Counted from the first letter of the stretch, positions 1 through 8,703 are shown. The stretch: DNA of 64,000 nucleotides from Deinococcus humi (GCF_014201875.1 NZ_JACHFL010000004.1:186001-250000), one strand, 5' to 3'. Made by a program: numbers and translations. Notes: generated by a model from the letters alone, not told the origin.

Positions 1-1
1 C

Positions 2-679
2 GTGCATCCTTTCCCATCCAGCGTGGAGGTCTGCCATTTCGCACAGGCACGCAACGGTCTGGCAGATCCTGCGGATCAGGCAGGAATGGCGCGGCCCCGC
101 CTGGGGTTTTACGGCGTCATCGATGAACGGTTTGACACCGAGCTGATCGCTGAGGTGGCCCGCCGCCGTCCTGAATGGCAGTTCGTTCTGATCGGCCCAG
201 TAGTCAAAATCGATCCTGTTGATCTGCCCCAAGCAGCCAATCTCCACTACCTGGGTATGAAAGGCTACGCGGACCTGCCCGCCTATCTGGCCCACTGGGA
301 TGTAGCGCTCTTGCCTTTTGCACGCAATGATGCCACCGAGTTCATCAGTCCCACCAAGACTCCCGAGTATCTGGCAGCAGGTGTTCCGGTCGTCTCAACA
401 GGCATCTGCGACGTGGTCCGCCCTTATGGACAGTTGGAACTGGCCCGGATTGCGGACACTCCTGAAGAGTTTGAGGCGGCCTGCCAAGCAGCGCTGGACG
501 AGCGTGGCACGGAAGCAGGCCAGCATCGCCAGACCAGAGCTGACCAATACCTGAACGGGCTGTCCTGGGACCTGACATGGTCGGAGATGGCCCAATTGAT
601 CGAAGAAGCGGCGGCTCCAGCTACCCTGCACACGCGCACCTCCAGCCATGCGGCCCTGTTGACAGGTTCAGATGACTGA
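2..679 (+). CDS. Glycosyltransferase, C-terminal portion (5' end outside window)
   Basis: The frame is open from the left edge, so the true start lies upstream. The 225 visible residues form the C-terminal half of a GT-B fold glycosyltransferase: GFYGVID, then LIGPV, then the donor-binding segment FISPTKTPEYLAAGVPVVST, a layout typical of group 1/GT4 enzymes that transfer a sugar from a nucleotide sugar. The last 8 bases overlap the start of the UDP-galactopyranose mutase gene, so the two are translationally coupled and probably act in the same cell-surface polysaccharide pathway. Donor and acceptor cannot be told from the sequence; galactofuranose is a guess from the neighbour. Confidence 0.8.
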   Translation: MHPFPSSVEVCHFAQARNGLADPADQAGMARPRLGFYGVIDERFDTELIAEVARRRPEWQFVLIGPVVKIDPVDLPQAANLHYLGMKGYADLPAYLAHWDVALLPFARNDATEFISPTKTPEYLAAGVPVVSTGICDVVRPYGQLELARIADTPEEFEAACQAALDERGTEAGQHRQTRADQYLNGLSWDLTWSEMAQLIEEAAAPATLHTRTSSHAALLTGSDD

Positions 680-1841
680 GTCTTCAATCCGAAAGAATGA
701 ACGTACAGGCGGGTCAGCCTCCAAGTTCGACTATCTGATCGTGGGAGCAGGCTTTGCCGGCAGTGTGCTGGCCGAGCGGCTGGCGAGCGTAGGGCGGCGA
801 GTGCTCATCGTGGATCGCCGCCCACATATCGGCGGTAACGCCTATGACCGCTACGACGATGCCGGCATTCTGATTCACCCCTATGGCCCCCACATCTTCC
901 ACACCAATAGTGCCGAGGTCTTTGCCTATCTCTCGCGCTTTACCGAGTGGCGCCCGTACCAACACCGTGTTCTGGCGAGTGTGGACGGCCAAGAACTGCC
1001 GATTCCCATCAATCTTGACACCGTCAACCGGCTGTATGGGTTGAACCTGACGGCATTTCAGGTCGAGGAGTTCTTTGCCTCGGTGGCCGAGCCCGTCGAG
1101 AAGGTGCGCACCAGCGAAGACGTCGTGGTGGGCAAGGTGGGGCGCGATCTATATAACAAGTTCTTCCGGGGGTATACCCGTAAGCAGTGGGGACTGGACC
1201 CCAGTGAACTGGACGCCAGCGTCACCGCACGCGTGCCCACCCGCACCAATCGGGATGATCGCTACTTCGCCGATACCTATCAGGCCATGCCCCTCCACGG
1301 ATATACCCGCATGTTTGAAGCGATGCTGGCCCACCCCAACATCAAGGTCATGCTCAACACCGATTACCGCGAGATTCTGCATCTGATCCCTCATGACCAC
1401 CTGATTTACACCGGTCCGGTAGATGCCTTTTTCGAATATCAGTATGGCAGGCTGCCCTACCGTAGCCTGGAATTCCGACACGAGACGCACGATATGCCGC
1501 AGTTCCAGCCTGTGGGCACCGTCAACTTTCCCAACGACTACGCCTACACCCGTATCAGCGAGTTCAAACACATCACCGGCCAGCGCCATGAGCGCACCAG
1601 CGTGGTATACGAGTACCCTCAGGCGGAGGGCGATCCGTACTACCCGGTACCGCGCCCCGAGAACGCCGAGTTGTACAAGAAATATGAAGCGCTTGCGCAG
1701 GCACAGCCCGACGTAACCTTTGTGGGCCGCCTGGCCACCTACCGATATTACAACATGGACCAAGTGGTTGCTCAGGCTCTGACCACCTTCAAAAAGTTGC
1801 AGGATCAGCCCGTAAAGGAAGGGGAACCGCTACAGGTCTAG
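672..1841 (+). CDS. glf: UDP-galactopyranose mutase
   Basis: This 389-residue flavoenzyme interconverts UDP-galactopyranose and UDP-galactofuranose, the donor for galactofuranose in surface polysaccharides. The length is normal for the family. An N-terminal FAD-binding Rossmann motif VGAGFAGSVLAERL lies near residue 25 and is followed by the family signature RPHIGGNAYD. GPHIFHT, RKQWG and the C-terminal VGRLATYRYYNMDQ segment are all characteristic of Glf. The ATG overlaps the preceding glycosyltransferase by 8 bp. The gene is the last of its operon; a strong hairpin follows 22 bp downstream. Confidence 0.93.
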   Translation: MTESSIRKNERTGGSASKFDYLIVGAGFAGSVLAERLASVGRRVLIVDRRPHIGGNAYDRYDDAGILIHPYGPHIFHTNSAEVFAYLSRFTEWRPYQHRVLASVDGQELPIPINLDTVNRLYGLNLTAFQVEEFFASVAEPVEKVRTSEDVVVGKVGRDLYNKFFRGYTRKQWGLDPSELDASVTARVPTRTNRDDRYFADTYQAMPLHGYTRMFEAMLAHPNIKVMLNTDYREILHLIPHDHLIYTGPVDAFFEYQYGRLPYRSLEFRHETHDMPQFQPVGTVNFPNDYAYTRISEFKHITGQRHERTSVVYEYPQAEGDPYYPVPRPENAELYKKYEALAQAQPDVTFVGRLATYRYYNMDQVVAQALTTFKKLQDQPVKEGEPLQV

Positions 1842-1863
1842 GGCCTGGGTACGATTAAAGGAC

Positions 1864-1899
1864 GAGGGGTGCGAAGACTGTAAATGTCTTCGCACCCTC
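1864..1899. terminator. Hairpin between convergent genes, likely bidirectional terminator
   Basis: A left arm at 1864-1878 and a right arm at 1886-1899 pair over about 14 bp (core GGTGCGAAGAC/GTCTTCGCACC) with one bulged G and a 7-nt loop. It sits in the 87-bp gap between glf (+) and the next gene (-), so it can end both transcripts. No U-tract follows on either side, which is common for hairpins in high-GC genomes but makes intrinsic termination less certain. Confidence 0.6.
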
Positions 1900-1928
1900 G
1901 CCCCTGAAATAAGCGAGCAACGCTCAGA

Positions 1929-2861
1929 TCAGCGCAAGTCACTTCTCAACAGGTCGACCATCGCCTTGACGGCGCGCTCCTGCATGGCTCTCAGACCGTC
2001 AGCAGATTCTTTCTGCGCGGCGCGGACAGCGGTATAGTCACGCGCCTCTGGCCCGGTCAGGCGCACCACATTGCTCTGGACCGTGAAGTGCGTCTCGGGC
2101 AGGCTGCCCAGATGGCGCTCGGCGTCCTTGTGTCGCGCGCTCAGGAAGGCCTGCAGCAGACCGCCCTTTGCGCTGCGTTCCATCAGTTCGCGTTGCAGAG
2201 CACGGTCCTTGATGCCCTGAATGGCGTCCCAGGCAGCGTCGCCCAGCAGTTGCGCGGCGTTGACCGGCTGCGCGTACTCGGCGGCCGTGACCTCCTGCCC
2301 GTTCTCGGTGCGCCGCCAGAGGCGCAGGAACAGGCCGCGCTCGGAGGTCCAGAGGGTCTCGAAGTCACGCGCGTCCTCAATCAGCACGCGCAGTTGTGCC
2401 GCGCTCTTGATCGGCGTCCGGTATCCTTCACCCAGCACGCTCCAGTCACTCAGACCGTCGGCATTCGGGGCGCTGAGGCTGGCGTAACTGCGGGCAAGAT
2501 GTTCAGCGTCCTCACCTGCACGCCCCACCAGGGTCTTGCCCGCAAAGAATTGAAGCTCACCCGCGTCCGTCAGGACAGCACGGTGATCCAAATGGTGCAG
2601 GCCATAGCCCCAGCGGTCCAGCGCTTCCCGCAACAGGGCGGTCAGCCGGGCGTCGGCGGTGGCCGGGTCCGCGACGATCCCGGCGACATCGGCGTCAATC
2701 TGGGCTGTGGTCAGCAGCCGCTGAAATCCAGTAACGTCGCCGGATGCCGTCTGGCTGGTTTTTCCCTCAGGCATGGCCACATCGGGCGCTGGGGAAGCCC
2801 CCTCCTTGCGGCGGCCCCCAGATTGGCGATTGACGGATTGGCGGCTAGATGTTTCGCTCAT
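1929..2861 (-). CDS. Conserved-looking hypothetical protein
   Basis: I do not recognise this protein of about 310 residues. The N-terminus (about 45 residues) is polar and low in complexity; the rest is Ala/Leu-rich with many charged residues and looks soluble and largely alpha-helical, with no signal peptide or membrane segment. The segment RWGYGLHHLDHRAVLTDAGELQFFAG resembles no motif I can name. I chose the ATG at 2861 (MSETSS) rather than an in-frame ATG 18 nt upstream because a TATCAT -10 hexamer ends exactly 6 nt before it. The gene is monocistronic and convergent with glf. Confidence 0.6.
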   Translation of the reverse strand: MSETSSRQSVNRQSGGRRKEGASPAPDVAMPEGKTSQTASGDVTGFQRLLTTAQIDADVAGIVADPATADARLTALLREALDRWGYGLHHLDHRAVLTDAGELQFFAGKTLVGRAGEDAEHLARSYASLSAPNADGLSDWSVLGEGYRTPIKSAAQLRVLIEDARDFETLWTSERGLFLRLWRRTENGQEVTAAEYAQPVNAAQLLGDAAWDAIQGIKDRALQRELMERSAKGGLLQAFLSARHKDAERHLGSLPETHFTVQSNVVRLTGPEARDYTAVRAAQKESADGLRAMQERAVKAMVDLLRSDLR

Positions 2862-2873
2862 ATCATAATGATA
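2862..2873 (-). promoter_or_regulatory. Leaderless -10 element (TATCAT) of the hypothetical gene
   Basis: On the minus strand TATCAT (2873-2868) is followed by 6 nt (2867-2862) and then the ATG at 2861. A -10 box directly abutting the start codon would put the transcript 5' end at or very near the ATG. A weak -35 candidate CAGACA lies 17 nt further upstream. Confidence 0.5.
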
Positions 2874-2978
2874 GTGCATTTTGGCTGTGCTGTCTGTGCC
2901 TTGATCGCTGGCAGCTCATGCTCTGGACTCCGTCTGGCTGGGCGTCAGGAGCCTGACTGCCACCTCGTCGTGACCTCA

Positions 2979-4103
2979 TCAGGCCATCTTCGCAGGCAGC
3001 CACTCCGGGCGGGCGCTCAGGGGGGAGGGCCGATCCACGCGGCTGTGCACTGGCAGGGTGCGTTCCGCTGCAGCGGCGTCCAGCACTGTTTGCATCACGT
3101 CCAGCACATGGTAGGCCAGCTCGCCACTGGCGCGGTGGGGAACCCCGAGAGCCACCGCCTCCAGCATGTCAGCCAGGCCGATGCCGCGCGCATTGTCCTG
3201 AAAGGGACGGCTCAGCTCGATGGTCTCCCAGTGATCCTCGCCTGCCCCGCGCACCCGCAATGGTCCCCCGAAGGTGTTGGGATCGGGCAGGCTGAGCGTG
3301 CCCGCCGTGCCGTAAATCTCGATGCGCGGCAGCTCGCTGGCCTGCACGTCGAAGCTGGCGATAAAGGTAGCCACCGGTCCGTTCGCTGGCGCGTTGGTCT
3401 CCTGTCCTTCAAAGGTCAGCTGGGCGGTCACGTGGGTGGGAGTCTGTACGGGCACACGATGGCCCTGCCTGACCCCGCTGCCGATCATGCGCTCGGTCTG
3501 GGCACTGACAGCGCTTCCCCCCACCTGCGTCACGCTACCCAGCAGGTTGACCAGCGCCGTTAGGTAGTACGGGCCCATGTCGAACAGCGGCCCCGCGCCA
3601 GGCTGGTAGAAAAATTCGGGGTCCGGATGCCAGCTCTCCGGTCCGCTCCCCAGCATGAAGGCGGTGGCGGCCACCGGACGGCCAATGCGGCCTGCGTCCA
3701 GCAGCTCGCGGGCGGTTTGCAGGCCCGCGCCCAGAAAAGTATCGGGGGCACAGCCCACCCGCAGGCCCTGCGTCCGCGCCGCCTCCAGAATGGCCTGTCC
3801 ATCCTCGCGCGTGATCGCCAGTGGTTTCTCACTGTAAACGTGCTTGCCGGCGTTCAGGGCCGCCAGCGACATGGCCGCGTGTGCGCCAGGGGGTGTCAGG
3901 TTGACCACGGCCCCAATCTCGGGGTCTGAGAGCAGTTCATCGAGACCAAGAGCTCGGCTGCCGTGGACGCTGGCCTGGGCCTGGGCACGGGCTGGGTCCA
4001 GATCGGTGATGCCGGCCACCCGGAACAGCCCCAGTTCATGGGCGATCTTCAGGTAAGCGCTGCTGATGTTGCCGCTGCCGATAATGCCGATGCTGTGGGT
4101 CAT
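2979..4103 (-). CDS. Gfo/Idh/MocA-family NAD(P)-dependent oxidoreductase
   Basis: A 374-residue dehydrogenase of the glucose-fructose oxidoreductase/inositol dehydrogenase family, which oxidises or reduces a sugar or cyclitol. The N-terminal Rossmann motif IGIIGSGNISSAYLKIA, the family EKPLA motif (SEKPLAITREDG, near residue 95) and a C-terminal alpha/beta domain are present. The ATG at 4103 directly precedes the Rossmann strand; the upstream in-frame extension has no domain. It is divergent from a sugar isomerase gene, and the two may share a regulator. The substrate cannot be read from the sequence. Confidence 0.85.
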   Translation of the reverse strand: MTHSIGIIGSGNISSAYLKIAHELGLFRVAGITDLDPARAQAQASVHGSRALGLDELLSDPEIGAVVNLTPPGAHAAMSLAALNAGKHVYSEKPLAITREDGQAILEAARTQGLRVGCAPDTFLGAGLQTARELLDAGRIGRPVAATAFMLGSGPESWHPDPEFFYQPGAGPLFDMGPYYLTALVNLLGSVTQVGGSAVSAQTERMIGSGVRQGHRVPVQTPTHVTAQLTFEGQETNAPANGPVATFIASFDVQASELPRIEIYGTAGTLSLPDPNTFGGPLRVRGAGEDHWETIELSRPFQDNARGIGLADMLEAVALGVPHRASGELAYHVLDVMQTVLDAAAAERTLPVHSRVDRPSPLSARPEWLPAKMA

Positions 4104-4261
4104 GTGTGGAAACCTCTGGGGAGAAAAGCGGGGAATGGAGCATCGAGGCATGCTGGACCGTAGAGTGTGGGCGGGAGGACGGCAGAGTGTCCCCTGGCTC
4201 TCCCCGCTCCCGCTGCCCGATTCTAACGACAACGCCTGCACTCCCATCAGAGAGGTTTGCC

Positions 4262-4996
4262 ATGACCCAGCCTGTTTCCGTCGGCCTGCAACTGTATACC
4301 CTGCGCGAGCAACTGGCCCAGGATTTTCTCGGAACCTTGGACGCAGTGGCGGCCAGCGGGATCACCGAAGTCGAGCTGGCCGGCGAATACGGCGGTATGG
4401 ACGGCCCCAGCCTGCGCGCGGCCCTGGGCGAACGAGGGCTGCGGGCCACCGCAGCCCACATCGGCGGGGACGCGTGGACCGGCAACACTGAAGAGCAGAT
4501 CGCCTTCCTGCAAGGTGCCCAAGTGACGCGCGCGGTGTATCCCTGGTTCAAGGGCGAGGGGGCGCAGTGGACGGCGCTGGCCGATCAGCTTGAGGGGCTG
4601 GCGCAGAGGCTGGCCGCCGAGGGAATCAGCCTCAGCTACCACAACCATGACCATGAGCTGAGCGGCAGCGTGGACGGCCAGACCATCCTCGACCTGCTGC
4701 TGGAGCGCGCCCCCAGCCTGGGCCTGGAACTGGACACCGCCTGGGTCTATGCGGGCGGGAAAGATCCGGTCGACTATCTACGCCGTTACGCGGACCGTAC
4801 GCCGCTGGTCCACCTGAAGGACCTGCGCCGGGAGGCTGGAGGCTGGCGAACCGTGGAACTGGGCGCGGGCGAGGTGCCGCTCACGGCCATCCTGAACGCC
4901 GTTCCAGCTGGCGCGTCGGTGTTCTACGAGCAGGATCAGGCCAACGGCCTGGACAGTCTCCGGACCAGCCTGACCTATCTGGCCACGCTGAGTTAA
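4262..4996 (+). CDS. Sugar phosphate isomerase/epimerase (xylose-isomerase-like TIM barrel)
   Basis: A 244-residue single-domain TIM barrel of the AP-endonuclease-2/xylose isomerase-like family. The barrel starts at GLQLYTLRE, and metal- and substrate-site residues occur in SYHNHDHE (near residue 130) and LELDTAWVYAGG followed by VHLKD. The ATG at 4262 is preceded by GAGAGG at a good distance. Its divergent partner is a Gfo/Idh oxidoreductase, a common pairing for catabolism of inositol-like or keto-sugar compounds. Exact activity is unknown. Confidence 0.8.
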   Translation: MTQPVSVGLQLYTLREQLAQDFLGTLDAVAASGITEVELAGEYGGMDGPSLRAALGERGLRATAAHIGGDAWTGNTEEQIAFLQGAQVTRAVYPWFKGEGAQWTALADQLEGLAQRLAAEGISLSYHNHDHELSGSVDGQTILDLLLERAPSLGLELDTAWVYAGGKDPVDYLRRYADRTPLVHLKDLRREAGGWRTVELGAGEVPLTAILNAVPAGASVFYEQDQANGLDSLRTSLTYLATLS

Positions 4997-5004
4997 ACGA
5001 ACCC

Positions 5005-6165
5005 CTACTCCAGCGCGCCCTGTCCGGTCAGGTGGCGGCCCACGATCAGGGTGTGGATGTCGTGGGTGCCCTCGTAGGTATCCACGGTTTCCAGATTCAA
5101 CATGTGACGGATCACCGGGTACTCGGTGGTAATGCCATTGCCGCCCAGCATCTCGCGGGCCAGGCGCGCCCCGGACAGGGCCACCCGCACATTGTTGCGC
5201 TTGGCGTAGCTGACCTGCGCGAAGTTCATGCGCCCCGCATCCTTGAGGGTGCCCAGTCGCCAAGCCAGCAACAGCCCGGTGCTGTGGTCCGTCGCCATGC
5301 GGACCAGCTTGTCCTGCACCAGTTGCCGTGAGGCGATGGGCTTGCCGAAGGTGGTGCGGTCTACCGTGTAGTCCAGCGCCGTCTGCAACACCGCTTCCAG
5401 CGCCCCCATCGCACCCCAGGCAATGCCGAAACGGGCACTGGTCAGGCATGACAGTGGGCTTTTAAGGCCTTGGCTGCCAGGCAGCAGATTGTCGGCAGGA
5501 ATACGGCAGTCCTCCAGCACGATCTCGCCCGTCACGCTGGCGCGCAGACTCATCTTGCGCTTGATCGCCGGGGCCTTGAAGCCAGGGCTGTCGGTGGGCA
5601 CGATGAAGCCCCGGATCACTCCTTCCTCATCCTTGGCCCAGACCACGGCCACGTCGGCTTCAGGACTGTTGGTAATCCACATCTTGTTGCCGTTCAGGAC
5701 GTACTCGTCTCCGTCCTTGCGGGCACGCGTCCGCATCGCGCCGGGGTCCGAGCCGCCGTCGGGTTCGGTCAGGCCGAAGCAGCCGATCAGCTCCCCGGAA
5801 GCCAGACCCGGCAGCCATCGGCGCTTCTGTTCGTCGCTGCCGAAGGTCAGGATCGGGTACATCACCAGGCTGCCCTGGACGCTGGCCGCGCTGCGCAGAC
5901 CGCTGTCCACCCGCTCCAGCTCGTACATCATCGCGCCGTAGGCGCTGTAGGTCACGCCCGCACCGCCGTACTCCTCCGGCGTGGTCGGCCCCAGCAGGCC
6001 CATCCCGCCAAAGCCGCGCATGACGTCCCGTACCGGCAGGTTGCCCTCATCCCACCACGCGGCGATCTGCGGCAGGAGTTCGGCGTCGCAGTACGCCCGC
6101 ACACTCTCGCGCACCAGCCGCTCGTCGGGGGTCAGAAGTTCGTGGACAGCAAATTCGTCAATCAT
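5005..6165 (-). CDS. gcdH: Glutaryl-CoA dehydrogenase (acyl-CoA dehydrogenase family)
   Basis: An FAD enzyme of 386 residues that would convert glutaryl-CoA to crotonyl-CoA in lysine and tryptophan breakdown. The three acyl-CoA dehydrogenase domains are recognisable: helical N-domain, middle beta domain with CFGLTEPDGGSDPG and WITNSPEADV, and C-terminal helical domain. The C-terminal YEGTHDIHTLIVGR carries the catalytic base Glu and is a close match to the glutaryl-CoA dehydrogenase signature. I start at ATG 6165 (MIDEFAV), with TGAGG upstream; the longer in-frame extension is made of an inverted repeat. A generic acyl-CoA dehydrogenase remains possible. Confidence 0.85.
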   Translation of the reverse strand: MIDEFAVHELLTPDERLVRESVRAYCDAELLPQIAAWWDEGNLPVRDVMRGFGGMGLLGPTTPEEYGGAGVTYSAYGAMMYELERVDSGLRSAASVQGSLVMYPILTFGSDEQKRRWLPGLASGELIGCFGLTEPDGGSDPGAMRTRARKDGDEYVLNGNKMWITNSPEADVAVVWAKDEEGVIRGFIVPTDSPGFKAPAIKRKMSLRASVTGEIVLEDCRIPADNLLPGSQGLKSPLSCLTSARFGIAWGAMGALEAVLQTALDYTVDRTTFGKPIASRQLVQDKLVRMATDHSTGLLLAWRLGTLKDAGRMNFAQVSYAKRNNVRVALSGARLAREMLGGNGITTEYPVIRHMLNLETVDTYEGTHDIHTLIVGRHLTGQGALE

Positions 6166-6176
6166 GAAAAACCTCA

Positions 6177-6221
6177 GTGGCAGAACGCGGAATCGGACGT
6201 GGGATCCGCGCATTCTGTCAC
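6177..6221. repeat. Imperfect inverted repeat upstream of gcdH
   Basis: Arms GTGGCAGAA (6177-6185) and TTCTGTCAC (6213-6221), with an inner pair GCGGA (6187-6191)/TCCGC (6205-6209), form a 14-bp interrupted palindrome around a 13-nt loop. It lies 12 bp before the gcdH start in its leader. It may be an operator or an mRNA hairpin. On the minus strand the outer arms plus a following CCA also resemble a tRNA acceptor stem, but D and anticodon arms are absent. Confidence 0.45.
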
Positions 6222-6334
6222 AGGGGGGCCAGCACGAGCGTACGCCAGCCGATCATGTCATGGTCTGGTTGCGCTCCCTGAGCTGGCCACAGGGCCGGAG
6301 GGTGGCAGGCTGATCCTGCAGGCCCTTGGCCGCT

Positions 6335-7231
6335 TCACGCGCTCCCCCGCACGGCGGCGCGGTAACGTTCCATCTTGCGCGCCAGCGTGGAAAAATCAGG
6401 GTCAATCTCGAGGCGAAAGCCGTCCCAGTAGCCGTCCCGGTCCGGATCGAAGAACCGGGGGGACGGCGAGGACGGGGCCAGGGCCGCCGTTTTCACGGCG
6501 CGGCGGGTGCGCACGCGAAGGGTTTCCAGATCGCCCTCCTGCAACTCCTGGGCGGCAATGGGCGGCAGAACAGTCAGGGCCACCGGCTGCCCGTAGCGCA
6601 GCTTGGGCGTGAAGGGATGTTCCCAGATGCGGTGCGTGCCGCTGAGCGCGACGGGCAGGATCGCAGCGCCCACACGCCGCGCCACCTCGAACACGCCGCG
6701 CTGGAAATCGGCCTGAATGCCCACCACGGTGCCCTGGGGGAACACCACCAGGCTCTCACCGCCGCCCAGGATGGCCTCGGCCCCCCGCCACAGATCGCGG
6801 AAGCCGCCCAACGGGTGTTCGGGGTTAATCGGGAGGTGCCCCAGGCGGGTGATTGCCGGTCCCACCGCTGGCCAGCCGAAGATCTCTCGCCGGGCCACGA
6901 AACGCATCGGCAACGGCAGTTGCAGCAGGCACAACACGTCGGCGATGCCCTCGTGCAATGGCGCGATCAGATAGGGGCCAGCGCCGATATGCCGCAGACC
7001 ACGCACTTCCAACTGCACGCCCAGATGACCCAGCACCTGACTGCTGAAGCGCCGCTGGAATGCAGAGCGCGCCTGAGCGTCCAGAGCCTCGGGCAGGCGC
7101 CCGGCCCGCCGCAGCGCACTCCAGATCAATGGGCGACCCAGCACACCAAATTTCAGCTGCGCAGCGTGGCCCTGAGGAGCGAAGTGCAACTGAACCGGTT
7201 CGTCGGGAGGTGGCGTGGGCGGCGGAATCAA
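6335..7231 (-). CDS. 1-acyl-sn-glycerol-3-phosphate acyltransferase-like protein (PlsC family)
   Basis: A 298-residue acyltransferase of the LPLAT superfamily, which acylates glycerophospholipids at the membrane. The catalytic H-x4-D motif is HEGIAD (H93, D98). The second block is FPQGT (164-168), where the usual FPEGT Glu is Gln. The best start is TTG at 7231, 5 nt after GAGGAG. There is no clear transmembrane helix. It is a single gene between gcdH and an OsmC-like gene on the other strand. The acceptor lipid is unknown. Confidence 0.8.
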   Translation of the reverse strand: MIPPPTPPPDEPVQLHFAPQGHAAQLKFGVLGRPLIWSALRRAGRLPEALDAQARSAFQRRFSSQVLGHLGVQLEVRGLRHIGAGPYLIAPLHEGIADVLCLLQLPLPMRFVARREIFGWPAVGPAITRLGHLPINPEHPLGGFRDLWRGAEAILGGGESLVVFPQGTVVGIQADFQRGVFEVARRVGAAILPVALSGTHRIWEHPFTPKLRYGQPVALTVLPPIAAQELQEGDLETLRVRTRRAVKTAALAPSSPSPRFFDPDRDGYWDGFRLEIDPDFSTLARKMERYRAAVRGSA

Positions 7232-7494
7232 GGGCTCCTCGGGATGTGGGGGTCAGTCGATATGGTGAGATCAGGGCCAACCCAATCCCTGCCCTGTTCT
7301 AAACGACGGATTGACGAGAAACGGGGCGGGGCAGCCAGACGATTCATTGTGCTTCGCTCCCTTCTCCATCTGGCAAAGCGCCGGGCCTCAACGTTGGCCA
7401 ATGTCTGGAGGAAAGAAGAGCGTTCCTGAAGACTTCTCCCAGACAGTGGGGCAGCGTACCGACCTTGCGCGTCACTTTGTTCAGATTGCACCAC

Positions 7495-7932
7495 ATGACC
7501 CAGCAATCCTCCGCCGATGCCGCCCTATACACCACCAGCGCTTCCGCCCACGGGGGACGCGCCGGACATGTCGACAGCGAGGACGGCCAGTTGAACGTCC
7601 GCCTGGCTGTACCGACCGAACTGGGCGGTGACGGCGGTGCAGGCAGCACCCCCGAGCAACTGTTCGCCGCCGCGCTGGCCGCCAGTTTCGAGAGCGCGAT
7701 GGGCGCTGTCGCCCGCGCCGAGAACTATCCCGAATTTGGAGTGATGGGGGTGCGCGCCACCACAGCCCTGCTGAAAAATGGCGACGCGCATGACCTGACG
7801 GCGGTGCTGGACATCACCCTGCCAGGATTGACGCGGGACCGTGCGGAGCATCTGGTAGACCAGGGGCAGCATATCTGTGCTTTCAGCCGGGCCCTGAAGG
7901 GAAAGATCGATTACCGCCTGCACGACGCCTGA
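7495..7932 (+). CDS. OsmC/Ohr-family protein lacking the first conserved cysteine
   Basis: A 145-residue OsmC/Ohr fold protein. The family reduces organic hydroperoxides using a peroxidatic Cys in an ACF motif and a resolving Cys in a later CPYS-type motif. Here the first site reads LAASFESAMG, with Ser64 (codon AGT) in the Cys position, while the second Cys128 is kept in HICAFSRAL. The N-terminal segment SAHGGRAGHVDSEDGQL and STPEQLFAAALA match Ohr. The ATG at 7495 is the only start that fits the family; a 10-residue in-frame extension is unlikely. Peroxidase activity is doubtful. It may be a binding or structural paralogue. Confidence 0.8.
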   Translation: MTQQSSADAALYTTSASAHGGRAGHVDSEDGQLNVRLAVPTELGGDGGAGSTPEQLFAAALAASFESAMGAVARAENYPEFGVMGVRATTALLKNGDAHDLTAVLDITLPGLTRDRAEHLVDQGQHICAFSRALKGKIDYRLHDA

Positions 7933-7950
7933 CCACAGCCCCATGGACTC

Positions 7951-8595
7951 TCAACCACGCGCCCGGCCCACCACGGCGTAAAGGGGGTCTCCGGTCAGGC
8001 TGCCCCGCGCTGAGCGAGGACTGCGGTCCAGGGCGACGATATCGGTCCAGTTCCCTGCCTGCTCCAGGTAATGCTGGACCAGTTGCAGGTGACCTGCGTC
8101 GTCCAGCGTATGCCAGACCGCCACCGCCTTGGTGGGAAAGCAGCGGTTGGAGAAACTGATTACCACCGGGCCGCCGGGCGCCAACACCCGCCCCAGATCG
8201 CGCAGGACCGTCACCGGATCGGTCAAGTAGTCAATGGACACCGTGATGCCCGCTGCCTCGTAGCTGTGGTTGGCGAACGGGAGTTGGGGCGCCGTGTTCA
8301 AGTTCTGTACGACGTACGAGGTCAGGCGCGGGTTGTGCTCCAGCTCGGCGCGGTTCAGACCTAGACCTACTACCTCCCGGTACTCCACTTCGGGCGGCAG
8401 GTGGCTGACCCAGCTGGACATCAGGTCAAGGATACGTCCGCCTGCAGGGAAGTATTCGCGGTATAGCCCGGTGACCGCCGCGATGGCCCCGGCATCAATG
8501 TGCGTCACAAAACGTGGCTGGCGGTAGAACTGCTCGTCCGGCGTCTCGTCGGCACGGCGGAAGGCGGCACTGGGCAGCGGTGTATCACGGTTCAT
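7951..8595 (-). CDS. Class I SAM-dependent methyltransferase-like protein
   Basis: A protein of 214 residues with a Rossmann-type methyltransferase core. Motif I is RILDLMSSWVSHLP, followed by VGLGLN, the motif IV-like YEAAGITVSIDYLTDP, and LGRVLAPGGPVVISFSNR as the post-I/motif VI region. The canonical GxGxG is replaced by DLMSSW, a variant seen in small uncharacterised methyltransferases. It is monocistronic and convergent with the OsmC-like gene. The substrate is unknown. Confidence 0.7.
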   Translation of the reverse strand: MNRDTPLPSAAFRRADETPDEQFYRQPRFVTHIDAGAIAAVTGLYREYFPAGGRILDLMSSWVSHLPPEVEYREVVGLGLNRAELEHNPRLTSYVVQNLNTAPQLPFANHSYEAAGITVSIDYLTDPVTVLRDLGRVLAPGGPVVISFSNRCFPTKAVAVWHTLDDAGHLQLVQHYLEQAGNWTDIVALDRSPRSARGSLTGDPLYAVVGRARG

Positions 8596-8703
8596 GGCGG
8601 GCAGTCTCCGTCAGGTGGCGCGGCAGCGCTGTGGGATGGGCTGCGTTGCCGGAAGCGCAGGTTGCGCCTAAGCCCCACAGCACTCGGCCGCCAGAGAACG
8701 GCC

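Noticed and set aside
2088..3563. 491-codon open frame on the plus strand
   Set aside because: It runs antisense across two genes with clear or plausible coding sense on the other strand and shows no motif; a GC-rich shadow.
6165..6330. Possible tRNA gene on the minus strand, suggested by CAGAATG...CGTTCTG-CCA
   Set aside because: Only 40 nt separate the ends and no D-arm or anticodon arm can be drawn. Kept as an inverted repeat only.
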